DNA of 64,000 nucleotides, from assembly GCF_900101175.1 (NCBI RefSeq), contig NZ_FNFQ01000003.1, forward strand, positions 186,001 to 250,000, written 5' to 3'. Made by a program: the position numbers and the translations under genes. The DNA comes from Stenotrophomonas pavanii (lineage in GTDB: Bacteria; Pseudomonadota; Gammaproteobacteria; Xanthomonadales; Xanthomonadaceae). The notes below the pieces were generated by a model. That model was not told the origin of the DNA, searched no databases, and was given only the letters and a program-made list of their open reading frames with translations. Each line of letters begins with the position of its first letter. Within the stretch, counting starts at the first letter, position 1. Positions 44,245 to 53,497 of this stretch are shown here, in pieces.

Positions 44245-44272
44245 GTGACCGCCTGCTGCGCTGGCCTAGAAT
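44245..44272 (+). promoter_or_regulatory. Probable promoter of the CoA-transferase operon
   Basis: -35 GTGACC (44245-44250), 16-base spacer, -10 TAGAAT (44267-44272), about 33 bases before the first ATG. Confidence 0.5.
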
Positions 44273-44304
44273 GGTGTGATTACATCAACGAAGTGAGGGC
44301 GTAG

Positions 44305-45039
44305 ATGAGCAATCCGGCAACGACCGGCGGAAAGCGCGGCAAGCGCTACGCCAGCGCGGCGGAGGCCCTGCAGGGGGTGGTCGCCGATGGCCAGACCCTG
44401 GCCGTGGGTGGCTTTGGCCTGTGTGGCATTCCCGAGGCGCTGATCGCTGCGCTGCGCGACAGCGGCGTCAAGGGCCTGACCGTGATCTCCAACAATGCCG
44501 GCGTCGATGGCTTCGGCCTGGGCCAGCTGCTGGAAACGCGGCAGATCAAGAAGATGATTTCGTCCTACGTGGGCGAGAACAAGGAATTCGAGCGGCAGTT
44601 CCTGGCCGGCGAGCTGGAGCTGGAGTTCAACCCGCAGGGCACCCTGGCCGAGCGCCTGCGTGCCGGAGGCGCGGGTATTCCGGCGTTCTTCACTGCCACC
44701 GGCTACGGCACGGTGGTGGCCGAGGGCAAGGAGACCCGCGAGTTCGACGGCAAGCACTACGTGATGGAAAGCGCGCTGCGCGCCGACGTGGCGCTGGTCA
44801 AGGCCTGGAAGGCCGACGAGGCTGGCAACCTGGTGTTCCGCAAGACCGCGCGCAACTTCAACCCGGCCTGCGCGATGGCCGGCAAGGTGTGCATCGTGGA
44901 GGTGGAGGAGGTGGTGCCGGTCGGTGCGATTGATCCGGACCAGGTGCACCTGCCGGGCATCTACGTGCATCGCATCGTGCACAACGCGCATCCAGAGAAG
45001 CGAATCGAACAGCGCACCATCCGCGCGGAGGGCAACTGA
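44305..45039 (+). CDS. scoA: 3-oxoacid CoA-transferase subunit A
   Basis: A 244-residue alpha subunit of a succinyl-CoA:3-oxoacid CoA-transferase, moving CoA to acetoacetate or a related 3-oxoacid. [16 protein letters not shown] is the CoA-binding signature; [27 protein letters not shown] and [18 protein letters not shown] follow. Together with subunit B (next gene, 1-base gap) it can use the acetoacetate released by the tyrosine pathway far upstream. Xanthomonads carry such a pair beside xanAB, where the genes have been given lps names. Confidence 0.93.
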   Translation: MSNPATTGGKRGKRYASAAEALQGVVADGQTLAVGGFGLCGIPEALIAALRDSGVKGLTVISNNAGVDGFGLGQLLETRQIKKMISSYVGENKEFERQFLAGELELEFNPQGTLAERLRAGGAGIPAFFTATGYGTVVAEGKETREFDGKHYVMESALRADVALVKAWKADEAGNLVFRKTARNFNPACAMAGKVCIVEVEEVVPVGAIDPDQVHLPGIYVHRIVHNAHPEKRIEQRTIRAEGN

Positions 45040-45040
45040 C

Positions 45041-45673
45041 ATGGCGTGGACCCGAGATGAAATGGCCGCACGCGCGGCGCGCGAGCTGACCGATGGTGCC
45101 TACGTGAACCTGGGCATCGGCCTGCCGACGCTGGTGGCCAACCATATTCCCGACGGCGTGGATGTATGGCTGCAGTCGGAGAACGGCCTGCTCGGCATTG
45201 GCCCGTTCCCGACCGACGCCGAGGTCGACGCCGACCTGATCAACGCCGGCAAGCAGACCGTCACCGCACGTGCGGGCGCCAGCTACTTCGGCAGCCACGA
45301 CAGCTTCGCGATGATCCGCGGTGGTCACGTCAACCTTGCCATCCTCGGCGCCATGCAGGTCACCGACAAGGGCGACCTGGCCAACTGGATGGTGCCCGGC
45401 AAGATGGTCAAGGGCATGGGCGGCGCGATGGACCTGGTGGCCGGCGTGCAGCGCGTGGTGGTGCTGATGGAGCACACCGCCAAGAACGGCGAGCACAAGA
45501 TCCTGGCCGAATGCACGCTGCCGCTGACCGGCGTGGGCGTGGTCGACCGCATCATCACCGACCTGGCGGTGTTCGACGTGACTGACAAGGGCCTGCTGCT
45601 GGTGGAGGCCGCGCCGGGTGTCAGTGATGACGAGCTGAAGGAAAAGACCGGCGTCGCATTCCAGCGCGGCTGA
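45041..45673 (+). CDS. scoB: 3-oxoacid CoA-transferase subunit B
   Basis: A 210-residue beta subunit. The catalytic Glu47 lies in [10 protein letters not shown], preceded by [57 protein letters not shown] is the family core. ATG 45041 directly follows the scoA stop. The gene ends 40 bases from a convergent gene. Confidence 0.94.
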   Translation: MAWTRDEMAARAARELTDGAYVNLGIGLPTLVANHIPDGVDVWLQSENGLLGIGPFPTDAEVDADLINAGKQTVTARAGASYFGSHDSFAMIRGGHVNLAILGAMQVTDKGDLANWMVPGKMVKGMGGAMDLVAGVQRVVVLMEHTAKNGEHKILAECTLPLTGVGVVDRIITDLAVFDVTDKGLLLVEAAPGVSDDELKEKTGVAFQRG

Positions 45674-45686
45674 TCGATACGGGCAA

Positions 45687-45707
45687 GGGGGGCGCGTTGT
45701 GCCCCCC
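45687..45707. terminator. Hairpin between convergent genes
   Basis: Stem GGGGGGC/GCCCCCC with a 7-base loop 13 bases after scoB. No T-run follows, so terminator strength is uncertain. Confidence 0.45.
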
Positions 45708-45713
45708 TCAACG

Positions 45714-47762
45714 TCAGCCGCGTCGGGCGTAGGCGTACTCGTCGCTGCTGGCATCGGCCTCGCCGAGGCAGGCTGCGGCTGTCGCGACGCGCAGTCCAGC
45801 GTGTTCGCAGCAGGCACCCAGTACACGTTCAATGGCGTGGGCCAGCGTTCCATCGATCTGGCCCTGCTCGATGTCGAAAGCGCTGCGATACAGATGCGCG
45901 TCCAACAATGGACGCAGGGCCTGCAGCCGCCACCAGCCCATGCTGCCGGCGCCAAACCGGCTGGTGTCCACGGGTACTTCCAACCCAAGCCGTGCCTGCA
46001 GTCGAGCCAATGCGAGACCATTGCCGCCCACGAAATCAGCGACGGGCAGCAGATGCCCTTCGGCCACCACCATGCCCAGCCCAGGGTCGGCCTCGAAGGC
46101 GGCAAGGATGCGTGCGGCACGCCCGTCCTGTACCAGCCGTTGCAGTAGTTCCTGCCGCCATTGGTCGCCATCTGCGCGATGGGTTGAGCGTTTCGTATGC
46201 AGCTTAAGCACCACTTCGTGCCCGGCCTGCAGCAGCCGTTCGGCGACCTCCAGGAACGGCAGGATGTCGCGACCGTGGTTGTCCACGGCCACCACCTCGC
46301 CCTCAAGCCCATGTGTCGCCAGGGCCTGCCGAACCTGATCGATCTGCGCAGCCGGGGTGGTCACTACGATTGCCCAGTCCAGTGTTGCCTCGCGCAGAGC
46401 TCGCAGCACTTCCGGCAGCGTCTCCAGATACCAGGCGTGGAGATGCACTGCCGGTGCGGGACGCGGCGCCGGCGCCGGCAACAACGCATCACGGGTGGCC
46501 TGCAGCCAAGCATGGCCGAGGCGGGCATCCGGTTCCAGCACGGCACCTTCAGCCCACTCGTTCCAAGCGTTTATGAACACCAGTCGCTGCGCCTGCGGTG
46601 CTGCGGAGAGGCGTTCATGGATCGTGGTGCGCAACCAGTCACGGTAACCACGTGGTGAGGCGTGCAGGTACACGCGGCCGCGACCGGAACGTCGGGCCTC
46701 GTTGTCCCAACCGGGGTTGACCCCGGGATAGAGCGGATAATCGGGCAGGGCACGGGCGGCGATTTCGCCGGCCAATTCGCGCCAATCGCGGACATCGCCA
46801 TTGAAATCGGGATTGAGCAGCCACTGCTGTGCCGACAGCGAAGAGGGATTGCTCATGTTCGGCGGAAACTCGACCGCAGCGTCAAAGCCGATGTCGCGTG
46901 GATCGGGGCGCTCGAAGCCCTGGACGTAGGCCAGATGGATTTCGCCCACGCCGTTGTCGCGGCACCAGCGGCGCCAGCGCTCGGCAGTCGCACGGGCGTC
47001 GGGCAGCAGGTTCGGGCGATAGACCAGCAGCATCGGCCGCCCCTCGACCTTCAATGCACGGCGGTCGCGCAGGTAGGGCGCGACATGTGCGATGAAGGCC
47101 AGATCGTCCTCAGCGCTGTGCTGCTGGCCGATCAGGATATCGTCGTCGCGGCCGTCCCAGCGTCGCGCCCAGTTTTCATTGGCCCAGCACAGGCAGAACG
47201 GCAGGTCGATGCTGTCATCGGCCAGCCATTGCCGCAGCGGGTCCTCCATCAACGTGCGGCCGCTGAACCAGTAGTAATAGAAGCAGAACGCGCCGATGCC
47301 GTACTCGGCGGCAAGCTGCGCCTGGTCGCGCATCACCTGCGGGTTGCGCAGGTCATAGAAACCCAGATCAGCCGGAAGCCGCGGTTGGATGTGGCCTTCG
47401 AACTGCGGTAGCGCACGGGTGACGTTGCGCCATTCGGTGAAGCCCTTGCCCCACCAGGCGTCATTTTCGGGGAAGGTGTGGAATTGCGGCAGGTAGAACG
47501 CGACCAGCGTGGCGGGCATCGGGTCCGGCAGCGCGTCCTTCTGGTGCGGGCGGTGGCCGATCGCGGCCTCGTCCGCGCGCCAGCGGAGCTGCGCGCTGGC
47601 CCGCGGCCTACCCGCGTCCTGCCGTCCCTTCGGCGGCGGTGGCACCCAGTCGCCGTGCCGGGCCAGCCAGCGGGTACGCAGGCGGTCGCGCTGCGCCTGC
47701 GACAGCGGCAAGACCCGGAATACCGCGCGCAGCAACGGGAACAACGACTGGCGCAGGCTCAT
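45714..47762 (-). CDS. GH99-like (WbsX) / RgpF-like glycan-synthesis protein
   Basis: A 682-residue two-domain protein. Residues about 80-440 match the glycosyltransferase-associated GH99-like WbsX domain: FYLPQFHTFPENDAWWGKGFTEWRNV, FCFYYYWFSGRTLMEDPL, LCWANENWARRWDG, FINAWNEWAEGAVLEPD. Residues about 460-670 resemble the rhamnan-synthesis RgpF domain: VDNHGRDILPFLEVAERLL, LKLHTKRSTHR. Such fusions occur in O-antigen and rhamnan loci. ATG 47762 (MSLRQSLFPLLRAVF) is preferred to 47789. It is alone, 10 kb outside the main LPS cluster, but next to rml/xan; a role in rhamnose-containing glycans is inferred. Confidence 0.78.
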   Translation of the reverse strand: MSLRQSLFPLLRAVFRVLPLSQAQRDRLRTRWLARHGDWVPPPPKGRQDAGRPRASAQLRWRADEAAIGHRPHQKDALPDPMPATLVAFYLPQFHTFPENDAWWGKGFTEWRNVTRALPQFEGHIQPRLPADLGFYDLRNPQVMRDQAQLAAEYGIGAFCFYYYWFSGRTLMEDPLRQWLADDSIDLPFCLCWANENWARRWDGRDDDILIGQQHSAEDDLAFIAHVAPYLRDRRALKVEGRPMLLVYRPNLLPDARATAERWRRWCRDNGVGEIHLAYVQGFERPDPRDIGFDAAVEFPPNMSNPSSLSAQQWLLNPDFNGDVRDWRELAGEIAARALPDYPLYPGVNPGWDNEARRSGRGRVYLHASPRGYRDWLRTTIHERLSAAPQAQRLVFINAWNEWAEGAVLEPDARLGHAWLQATRDALLPAPAPRPAPAVHLHAWYLETLPEVLRALREATLDWAIVVTTPAAQIDQVRQALATHGLEGEVVAVDNHGRDILPFLEVAERLLQAGHEVVLKLHTKRSTHRADGDQWRQELLQRLVQDGRAARILAAFEADPGLGMVVAEGHLLPVADFVGGNGLALARLQARLGLEVPVDTSRFGAGSMGWWRLQALRPLLDAHLYRSAFDIEQGQIDGTLAHAIERVLGACCEHAGLRVATAAACLGEADASSDEYAYARRG

Positions 47763-47890
47763 CGGGCGTAGCCCCAACCAGTCAGGCAATCGCAGGGTAT
47801 CGGCATCTGGGCAACGGTCATGGGCTCATTTTCAGTGTTGGCGGCCACGACGGCAAACGCCGGCGAACGCCGGCGTGCTAGCGTGTGGCC

Positions 47891-48478
47891 ATGCTGTTCC
47901 CCCACGACCTGCCCGACGCCGACGTCCAGCACCTGCCGGGCTGGCTGGCCGCAGCCGACGCCGACCGGCTCATGGGGGCGCTGCTGGCCGACGTGCCGTG
48001 GGAGGTCCACCGCATCCGCATGTTCGGCCACTGGGTGGATTCGCCGCGGCTGAGCTGCTGGATCGGCGATCCGCAGGCCCGCTACCGCTATTCCGGTGCC
48101 GAGTTCGTACCGCACCCCTGGCCGCCCGTGTTGCAGGCCGTGCGCGAGCGCCTGCAGGCCGAAGGCCACGGCCGCTTCAACAGCGTGCTGCTGAACCGCT
48201 ACCGCAGCGGGGGTGACTCCATGGGTTGGCACAGCGATGACGAGCCGGAGCTGGGACCGGCCCCGGTGATCGCGTCGCTGAGCCTGGGCGCCGCGCGCCG
48301 TTTCCTGCTGCGCCGACGCGACGATACGTCGCGCAAGGCGGAATTCGTGCTGGGCCACGGTGACCTGCTGCGGATGGCCGGGCAGACCCAGCGCTTCTAC
48401 CAGCACGCGCTGCCGAAGATGGCGCGCGTGCGGGGCGAGCGGATCAACCTGACCTTCCGCTGGATTACGCCGCGGTGA
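47891..48478 (+). CDS. alkB: AlkB-family DNA/RNA demethylase
   Basis: A 195-residue Fe(II)/2-oxoglutarate dioxygenase, closer to the short ALKBH2/3-like type than to E. coli AlkB. NSVLLNRYRSGGDSMGWHSDDEPELG contains the HxD metal pair; the distal His is in FYQHALPK, and RINLTFRW holds the 2-oxoglutarate-binding Arg. It would remove methyl lesions such as 1-methyladenine and 3-methylcytosine from nucleic acids. ATG 47891 is preferred; GTG 47885 is in frame. Confidence 0.9.
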   Translation: MLFPHDLPDADVQHLPGWLAAADADRLMGALLADVPWEVHRIRMFGHWVDSPRLSCWIGDPQARYRYSGAEFVPHPWPPVLQAVRERLQAEGHGRFNSVLLNRYRSGGDSMGWHSDDEPELGPAPVIASLSLGAARRFLLRRRDDTSRKAEFVLGHGDLLRMAGQTQRFYQHALPKMARVRGERINLTFRWITPR

Positions 48479-48485
48479 CGAAGAA

Positions 48486-48526
48486 GGGGTCAGATCCCTT
48501 TCCCGTCGGGGAACGGCTCTGACCCC
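48486..48526. repeat. GGGTCAGA-type inverted repeat
   Basis: Arms GGGGTCAGA and TCTGACCCC with an inner TTCCC/GGGAA pairing, between convergent alkB and the Mla lipoprotein gene. Same core as 41356-41392 and 56022-56066. Confidence 0.65.
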
Positions 48527-48535
48527 TGCGATGCG

Positions 48536-49177
48536 TCAGCGCTTGGCCGCCGCGGCGTCGGCCTGCCCGCTCACCAGCGTCCAGCCCACAACATCCTGCG
48601 CCAGCTGCTGCAGGCCGCGCTCGAACGCCGCGGTCACCGCCGGTACGTCGGTGCTGCCGACCGGCTGCGCCTGGCGGAAGGTGCGGTCGGCCACCACGCG
48701 CTGGTCGGCGACGTGGATCAGCTTGGCGTTGACTTCGATCACCACAGTCGGCGTGGCCTGGCCCTGGTAATCCGATTCGAAGCGGCGCACGTCGGTGGAC
48801 AGCTTGTAGTCGGCACGGATGCCGGCGGTGCTGCGCGCCACGCCGCGGATGCGGCCGGAGTCTTCAAAGCCACGCAGCAGCGTGTCCTCGATCATGTCGG
48901 TGGCCGGCTGCGCCCAGCTGGCGCCCTTGTAGATCTCCAGCTGCGAGGGCGTCGGCCGCACGTTGATGCGCGGGCTGTCGACCAGGCGCGCGGCGCTGGG
49001 CTTGGCCAGCACCAGCTGCCAGCTGGCCTGCGGCCAGGCTGGGTCCGCCTTGACCTGCACGGACGGCGAGTACAGCGTCACTGCGGTTTTCTCGCTGCTG
49101 CCGAGGATGGAGCAGCCGCCCAGCAGGCCGGCCATCGAAGCGGCCAGCAGCAGGCGCGGAAGGGTGGGCGTGCTCAT
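48536..49177 (-). CDS. ABC-type transport auxiliary lipoprotein (PqiC/MlaD-operon partner)
   Basis: A 213-residue lipoprotein. The signal ends in LLGGCS, with Cys22 as the lipidated residue; the rest resembles the ABC-type transport auxiliary (PqiC-like) family (VTLYSPSVQVKADPAWPQASWQLVLAKPSAARLVDSPRINVRP). It probably sits in the outer membrane facing the periplasm and works with the MCE protein encoded upstream (4-base overlap). Last gene of a four-gene lipid transport operon. Confidence 0.85.
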   Translation of the reverse strand: MSTPTLPRLLLAASMAGLLGGCSILGSSEKTAVTLYSPSVQVKADPAWPQASWQLVLAKPSAARLVDSPRINVRPTPSQLEIYKGASWAQPATDMIEDTLLRGFEDSGRIRGVARSTAGIRADYKLSTDVRRFESDYQGQATPTVVIEVNAKLIHVADQRVVADRTFRQAQPVGSTDVPAVTAAFERGLQQLAQDVVGWTLVSGQADAAAAKR

Positions 49178-50100
49178 TGGGGTTCGAACTCCTTCGGTGC
49201 GTCGCGGCCCAGCAGGTAGCGCGCGGGGTTGTTCTCGAGACGGTCGCTGACCCGGCGCAGGTCGCGGATCAGGCCGCGCAGTTCGGTCAGCGTCGGGCCC
49301 AGCTGGCCGAGGCCATCGTTGGCGAAGCTGTTGATCGCGGCGCGGTTCTCGCCAAGGATCGAATCGGCATTGCCGGCGGCCGAGTCGAGCTTGGCCAGGG
49401 TCGCGTCGAGCTTGTCGATGATGCCGGGCAGCTGCTGCACCAGGTTCTTGTCCAGGCGCTCGATGGTGCCGTTGGTGGTCTTCAGCGTGGTGTCCAGGCT
49501 GCGGGCGGCATCGCGCGCGCTGAGCAGCAGCGCCTGCGTGCCCTGGTCGCGGTCGGCCAGGCCGCCGCTGATCGTCTCCAGGTTGGCGAGCGTCGCGTTG
49601 ATCGAGGCCACGTTGCGGTCGCTGAGGATCTGGTCCATGCGCTCGACGATGCGGTTGGCCACATCGGTGATGTTCTGCAGCGCCGAGGGCGTGGTCGGGA
49701 TGATCGGTGCCGGATCCTTGTTGACCGTGGTCAGCGCCGGCGACTGCGGCGTGCCGCCGCTGAGCTGGATGATCGACGGGCCGGTCAGGCTGGTGATCGC
49801 CAGCTTGGCGCGGGTATCGGTCTTGACCGGCGTGTTGGAGTTCAGGCGGATGCGCGCGACCACCTGGCGCGGGTCGTCGGGCACCAGGTTCAGTTCGGTG
49901 ATCGAGCCCACCGCGATGCCGTTGTACTGCACCGGGCTGCCCACCGACAGGCCGGTCACCGCTTCGCGGAAGACCACGCGGTACTCCTGCCAGGTGCGGT
50001 CGGAGGAGTATTTGGCCGCCCACAGTCCGAAGGCCAGCAGGGCCAGGCCGGTGATCAGGGTGAACGCGCCGATCAGCACGTAGTTGGCTTTGGTTTCCAT
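49174..50100 (-). CDS. MCE-domain protein, MlaD family
   Basis: A 308-residue protein anchored by one N-terminal helix (YVLIGAFTLITGLALLAFGLWAA, about 7-29). The MCE domain runs about 38-120 (YRVVFREAVTGLSVGSPVQYNGIAVGSITELNL) and a long helical tail follows (about 140-290), which in MCE proteins forms a hydrophobic channel. It would bridge the MlaE/MlaF complex to the outer membrane and carry phospholipids. Gap of 3 bases to the ATPase gene. Confidence 0.9.
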   Translation of the reverse strand: METKANYVLIGAFTLITGLALLAFGLWAAKYSSDRTWQEYRVVFREAVTGLSVGSPVQYNGIAVGSITELNLVPDDPRQVVARIRLNSNTPVKTDTRAKLAITSLTGPSIIQLSGGTPQSPALTTVNKDPAPIIPTTPSALQNITDVANRIVERMDQILSDRNVASINATLANLETISGGLADRDQGTQALLLSARDAARSLDTTLKTTNGTIERLDKNLVQQLPGIIDKLDATLAKLDSAAGNADSILGENRAAINSFANDGLGQLGPTLTELRGLIRDLRRVSDRLENNPARYLLGRDAPKEFEPQ

Positions 50101-50103
50101 GGC

Positions 50104-50931
50104 TCAGGCACTCTCGATCTGTTCGCCCCGCGCGGCGCGCGCGCGGGGTCCGTGGAAGTATTCCTGGATCCACGGATGATCCAGTTTCTCGATGTCCGGC
50201 AGCGGCGCATTGGCCACCACCCTGCGGTCGGCCAGCACGGCGACGCGATCGCAGATGGCATACAGCGTGTCCAGGTCGTGGGTGATCAGGAACACGGTCA
50301 GCCCCAGCGCTTCCTGCAGGGTCTTGATCAGGCGGTCGAACGCGGCAGCGCCGATCGGGTCGAGGCCGGCGGTGGGTTCGTCCAGGAACAGCAGCGGCGG
50401 ATCCAGCGCCAGCGCCCGCGCCAGGCCGGCGCGCTTGCGCATGCCGCCGGACAGCTGCGAGGGCAGCTTGTTGATCGCGTCGGCAGGCAGGCCGGCCAGC
50501 TTCACCTTCAGCAGCGCCAGTTCGTAGTGCCAGCGCTCGGGCAGCTCGCGGTGGTGTTCCTTCAACGGCACCTGCACGTTCTCGCCCACGGTCAGCGAGG
50601 AGAACAGGGCGCCGTCCTGGAACAGCACGCCGGTGTTGCGTTCGATGTGCAGGCGGCTCTCGGCGTCGTCGGCACGCGCGTCGCGGCCCAGCACTTCGAT
50701 CTGGCCCTCGTCGGGCGTGCGCAGGCCCAGGATCGAGCGCATCAGCACCGACTTGCCGGTACCGGAGCCACCGACCACGCCCAGGATCTCGCCGCGGCGC
50801 ACGTCCAGGTCAAGGTCTTCGTGCACGGTCTGGCTGCCGAAGCGGTTGACCAGGCCGCGCACGCGGATGGCCAGCGCGTGGCCGTCGCCATCGCGCATGT
50901 CGAGCGTTTCAGGGGAAGAGGAGGTGCTCAT
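50104..50931 (-). CDS. Lipid ABC transporter ATP-binding protein, MlaF family
   Basis: A 275-residue ATPase. Walker A VGGSGTGKSVLM, signature LSGGMRKRAGLARALALDPPLLFLDEP with Walker B, and FLITHDLDTL as the H-loop are all intact; VLFQDGALFSSLTVGENV is the MlaF-type Q-loop. It energises MlaE-mediated phospholipid movement at the inner membrane. Gap of 1 base to the permease gene. Confidence 0.93.
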   Translation of the reverse strand: MSTSSSPETLDMRDGDGHALAIRVRGLVNRFGSQTVHEDLDLDVRRGEILGVVGGSGTGKSVLMRSILGLRTPDEGQIEVLGRDARADDAESRLHIERNTGVLFQDGALFSSLTVGENVQVPLKEHHRELPERWHYELALLKVKLAGLPADAINKLPSQLSGGMRKRAGLARALALDPPLLFLDEPTAGLDPIGAAAFDRLIKTLQEALGLTVFLITHDLDTLYAICDRVAVLADRRVVANAPLPDIEKLDHPWIQEYFHGPRARAARGEQIESA

Positions 50932-50932
50932 G

Positions 50933-52054
50933 TCACCAGTCCATGTGCATGAACCACAACGCCGCGAAGGCGTCGATGATGATCACCAGCGAGATCGTCT
51001 GCACCACGCTGGAGGTGGTGCGCTCGCCGACCGACTGCGCGGTACCCTCGACCTTCAGGCCCTCCAGGCAGCCGATCAGGCCGATCACCAGCGCGAACAC
51101 CGGCGCCTTCGACAAACCCACCAGCAGGTGCCGCACTTCCATCGTCTCGTGCATGCGCGCGATGTACATCTGCGGCGGGATGTCGAGGTCGAACGCACCG
51201 ACGGTGATGCCGCCGGCCAGGCCCGCGATCATCGCGATGAAGGTCAGCAAGGGCAGGGTGACCAGCAGCGCCAGCAGTCGCGGCAGCACCAGCAGGTCGA
51301 CCGGGTCCAGGCCCAGCGTGCGCATCGCATCGATCTCCTCGCGTGCCTTCATCGCGCCGATCTGCGCGGTGAACGCACTGGCGGTACGGCCGGCCAGCAC
51401 GATCGCGGTCAGCAGCACGGCGAACTCGCGCAGGAAGGCGATGTTGACCAGCTCGACCACGTAGATCTCGGCGCCGAAGTCGCGCAGGATGGTCGAGCCG
51501 AGGAACGCGATCACCGCGCCCACCAGGTAGGACAGCAACGCCACCAGCGGCACCGCATCCAGCCCCACCTGTTCCATCTGATGCACGGTGGCGGTCAGCC
51601 GGAAACGGCGCGGTTCCTTGACCAGCCGGGCCGCCTTGACCAGGTTCTCGCCGAGGAAACTGCACAGGGCCTTGATGTTGTGGCCAGTGGCGTGGACGCT
51701 GACACCCAGCCGCTCCAGTGCCGCCAGCACGCCGAAATCGCGCTTGGCCCTGGGCCGGTCATCGGCCACTTCCTCGATGGTGCATACCAGCGCCTGGTGG
51801 TCCGGGCGGAACTGCAGCGCGTCTTCGTGGAGATCGGCGCGATGGGCCACGCGCAGCACCTGCAGCACGCCGGCCGAATCCAGCTGCTCGATGCCGGTGG
51901 CATCGATGCCGGTCAGCTTGTCGGGAACGCCGTGCAGGACCTCGGCCGCGGCCAGCGCGGTCTTCAAGGTCCAGGTGCCGGACAGGTGGATCAGGCCCGG
52001 GTCATGGGCATCCTGTTCGAGCTGGGGGGCGAGGTTCGGGGTGACGTGGGCCAT
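50933..52054 (-). CDS. Lipid ABC transporter permease, MlaE family, with N-terminal STAS-like domain
   Basis: A 373-residue protein: an N-terminal STAS-like domain (about 15-100, LIHLSGTWTLKTALAAAEVL and GIDATGIEQLDSAGVLQVL) and a MlaE permease (about 120-373) with LAGRTASAFTAQIGAMKAREEIDAMRTLGLDP as the coupling motif. In many bacteria the STAS part is a separate protein (MlaB). ATG 52054 starts the family; the longer upstream reading is not supported. First gene of the operon. Confidence 0.92.
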   Translation of the reverse strand: MAHVTPNLAPQLEQDAHDPGLIHLSGTWTLKTALAAAEVLHGVPDKLTGIDATGIEQLDSAGVLQVLRVAHRADLHEDALQFRPDHQALVCTIEEVADDRPRAKRDFGVLAALERLGVSVHATGHNIKALCSFLGENLVKAARLVKEPRRFRLTATVHQMEQVGLDAVPLVALLSYLVGAVIAFLGSTILRDFGAEIYVVELVNIAFLREFAVLLTAIVLAGRTASAFTAQIGAMKAREEIDAMRTLGLDPVDLLVLPRLLALLVTLPLLTFIAMIAGLAGGITVGAFDLDIPPQMYIARMHETMEVRHLLVGLSKAPVFALVIGLIGCLEGLKVEGTAQSVGERTTSSVVQTISLVIIIDAFAALWFMHMDW

Positions 52055-52146
52055 TCGGGTCGCAGCATAACCGTTCTGTCTTGGGCATCGCGTCGAACTC
52101 GGATGAATTTCTCCGGTAAGCCCCTGCCTAGGTAATACTACGGCGC

Positions 52147-53406
52147 ATGTCCGCAGATGCTCACACGATCCCCACGCCCCAGGCCACCTACGCGCAGCGC
52201 GTGGCCTTCGTTTCCGAGATCGCCGGACGCCTGCACAGCTATGGCACCACGGCCCAGCGCCTGGAGACGGCGGTGGTGGCACTGGCCCGCCAGCTCGATC
52301 TGGATTGTGAACCGTGGTCGAATCCCACCGGTATCATCCTCAGCTTCAGCGACCCGGCGCAGGCCATCGGCTCCAGTGACATCACCCGCGTGATCCGCCT
52401 GGCGCCCGGTGAAAACGACCTGCACAAGCTCAGCGTTGCCGACCATATCGCCGAAGAAGTGTCCAACGGGCGGATGAGCATCGCCCAGGGCCACACCGCG
52501 CTGCGGCAGCTGGACAAGGATCCGGGCCGGCGCGGCAAGCTGCGCACGATCCTGTCGTTCACCCTGGGCGCGGCTGGCGTGGCCGGCATGTGGAAGCTGC
52601 CGTGGCTGGACATCGCCACCGCCGGTGTCATCGGCCTGATGATCGGCCTGCTCGGCATGGTCACCGACCGCCGCCCGGCCACCCGCGAAGCCGCCGAGGC
52701 GCTGGCCGCGCTGCTGGCCGGCATGGTTGCCACTCTGGTGGCGTCCTTCATCGGCGCGCTAAACCTCAATACGGTGATCATCGCGTCGCTGGTGGTGCTG
52801 CTGCCCGGCATGTCGCTGACCAATGCGGTCAACGAACTGGCCAGCCAGCACTGGGTATCGGGCACCGCGCGCTTTGCCGGCGCGCTGACCACCATCATGA
52901 AGCTCAGCGTCGGCGCGATGATCGCGGTGACCCTGGCCGACGTGCTCGGCCTGGACCCGGTGATACGGGCGGCGCGACCGCAGGGACCGTGGGTGGAGTG
53001 GGGTTCGCTGCTGACCGCGGCCTTTGCGTTCGCGATGCTGTTCAAGGCCAACCGCCGCGATTACCCGTGGGTGATCGCCGCCTCGGTGGCCGGCTATGCG
53101 ATCTCCAAGTTCGGTGGCCACGCCTGGGGCGCGCCGGCCGGCATCTTCCTGTCGGCGATGCTGCTGACTGCCGGCGGCAATCTGTTCGGTCGCCTGGTCG
53201 GGCGTCCGGGCGCGATCATCCGCCTGCCCGGCATCATCATGATGGTGCCCGGCAGCACCAGCCTGCGCGGTGTGCTGACCCTGGTCCAGCAACAGGATGT
53301 CGGCGCCGGCCAGAGCGTGTTCCTCACCGTGCTCAACGTGGTGATGGCGCTGGTCGCCGGCCTGCTGTTCGGCAACCTCCTGATGCCCGCCCGCAAAACC
53401 CTGTGA
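52147..53406 (+). CDS. Threonine/serine exporter family protein (ThrE)
   Basis: A 419-residue inner-membrane exporter of the ThrE family, combining the two parts (ThrE and ThrE_2) that are separate in some bacteria. Residues 1-140 are a soluble N-terminal region with SEIAGRLHSYGTTAQRLETAVVALA; about ten helices follow, with LLPGMSLTNAVNELASQHWVSGTARFAGALTTIMKLSVGAMIA and IMMVPGSTSLRGVLTLVQQ as family blocks. Substrate may be threonine, serine or other small solutes. A two-way terminator follows. Confidence 0.88.
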   Translation: MSADAHTIPTPQATYAQRVAFVSEIAGRLHSYGTTAQRLETAVVALARQLDLDCEPWSNPTGIILSFSDPAQAIGSSDITRVIRLAPGENDLHKLSVADHIAEEVSNGRMSIAQGHTALRQLDKDPGRRGKLRTILSFTLGAAGVAGMWKLPWLDIATAGVIGLMIGLLGMVTDRRPATREAAEALAALLAGMVATLVASFIGALNLNTVIIASLVVLLPGMSLTNAVNELASQHWVSGTARFAGALTTIMKLSVGAMIAVTLADVLGLDPVIRAARPQGPWVEWGSLLTAAFAFAMLFKANRRDYPWVIAASVAGYAISKFGGHAWGAPAGIFLSAMLLTAGGNLFGRLVGRPGAIIRLPGIIMMVPGSTSLRGVLTLVQQQDVGAGQSVFLTVLNVVMALVAGLLFGNLLMPARKTL

Positions 53407-53449
53407 TGATGTCGGTGGGTGTGGACCTCGGTCCACACACCGGAGAATG

Positions 53450-53477
53450 AAAAACGCCGGCGTCCGCCGGCGTTTTT
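53450..53477. terminator. Two-way rho-independent terminator
   Basis: A perfect 13-bp stem, AAAAACGCCGGCG/CGCCGGCGTTTTT with a 2-base loop, between convergent genes. A second perfect hairpin (GTGTGGACC/GGTCCACAC, 53419-53438) precedes it. Confidence 0.9.
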
Positions 53478-53497
53478 CATTGCATCCCGATCCGGCC

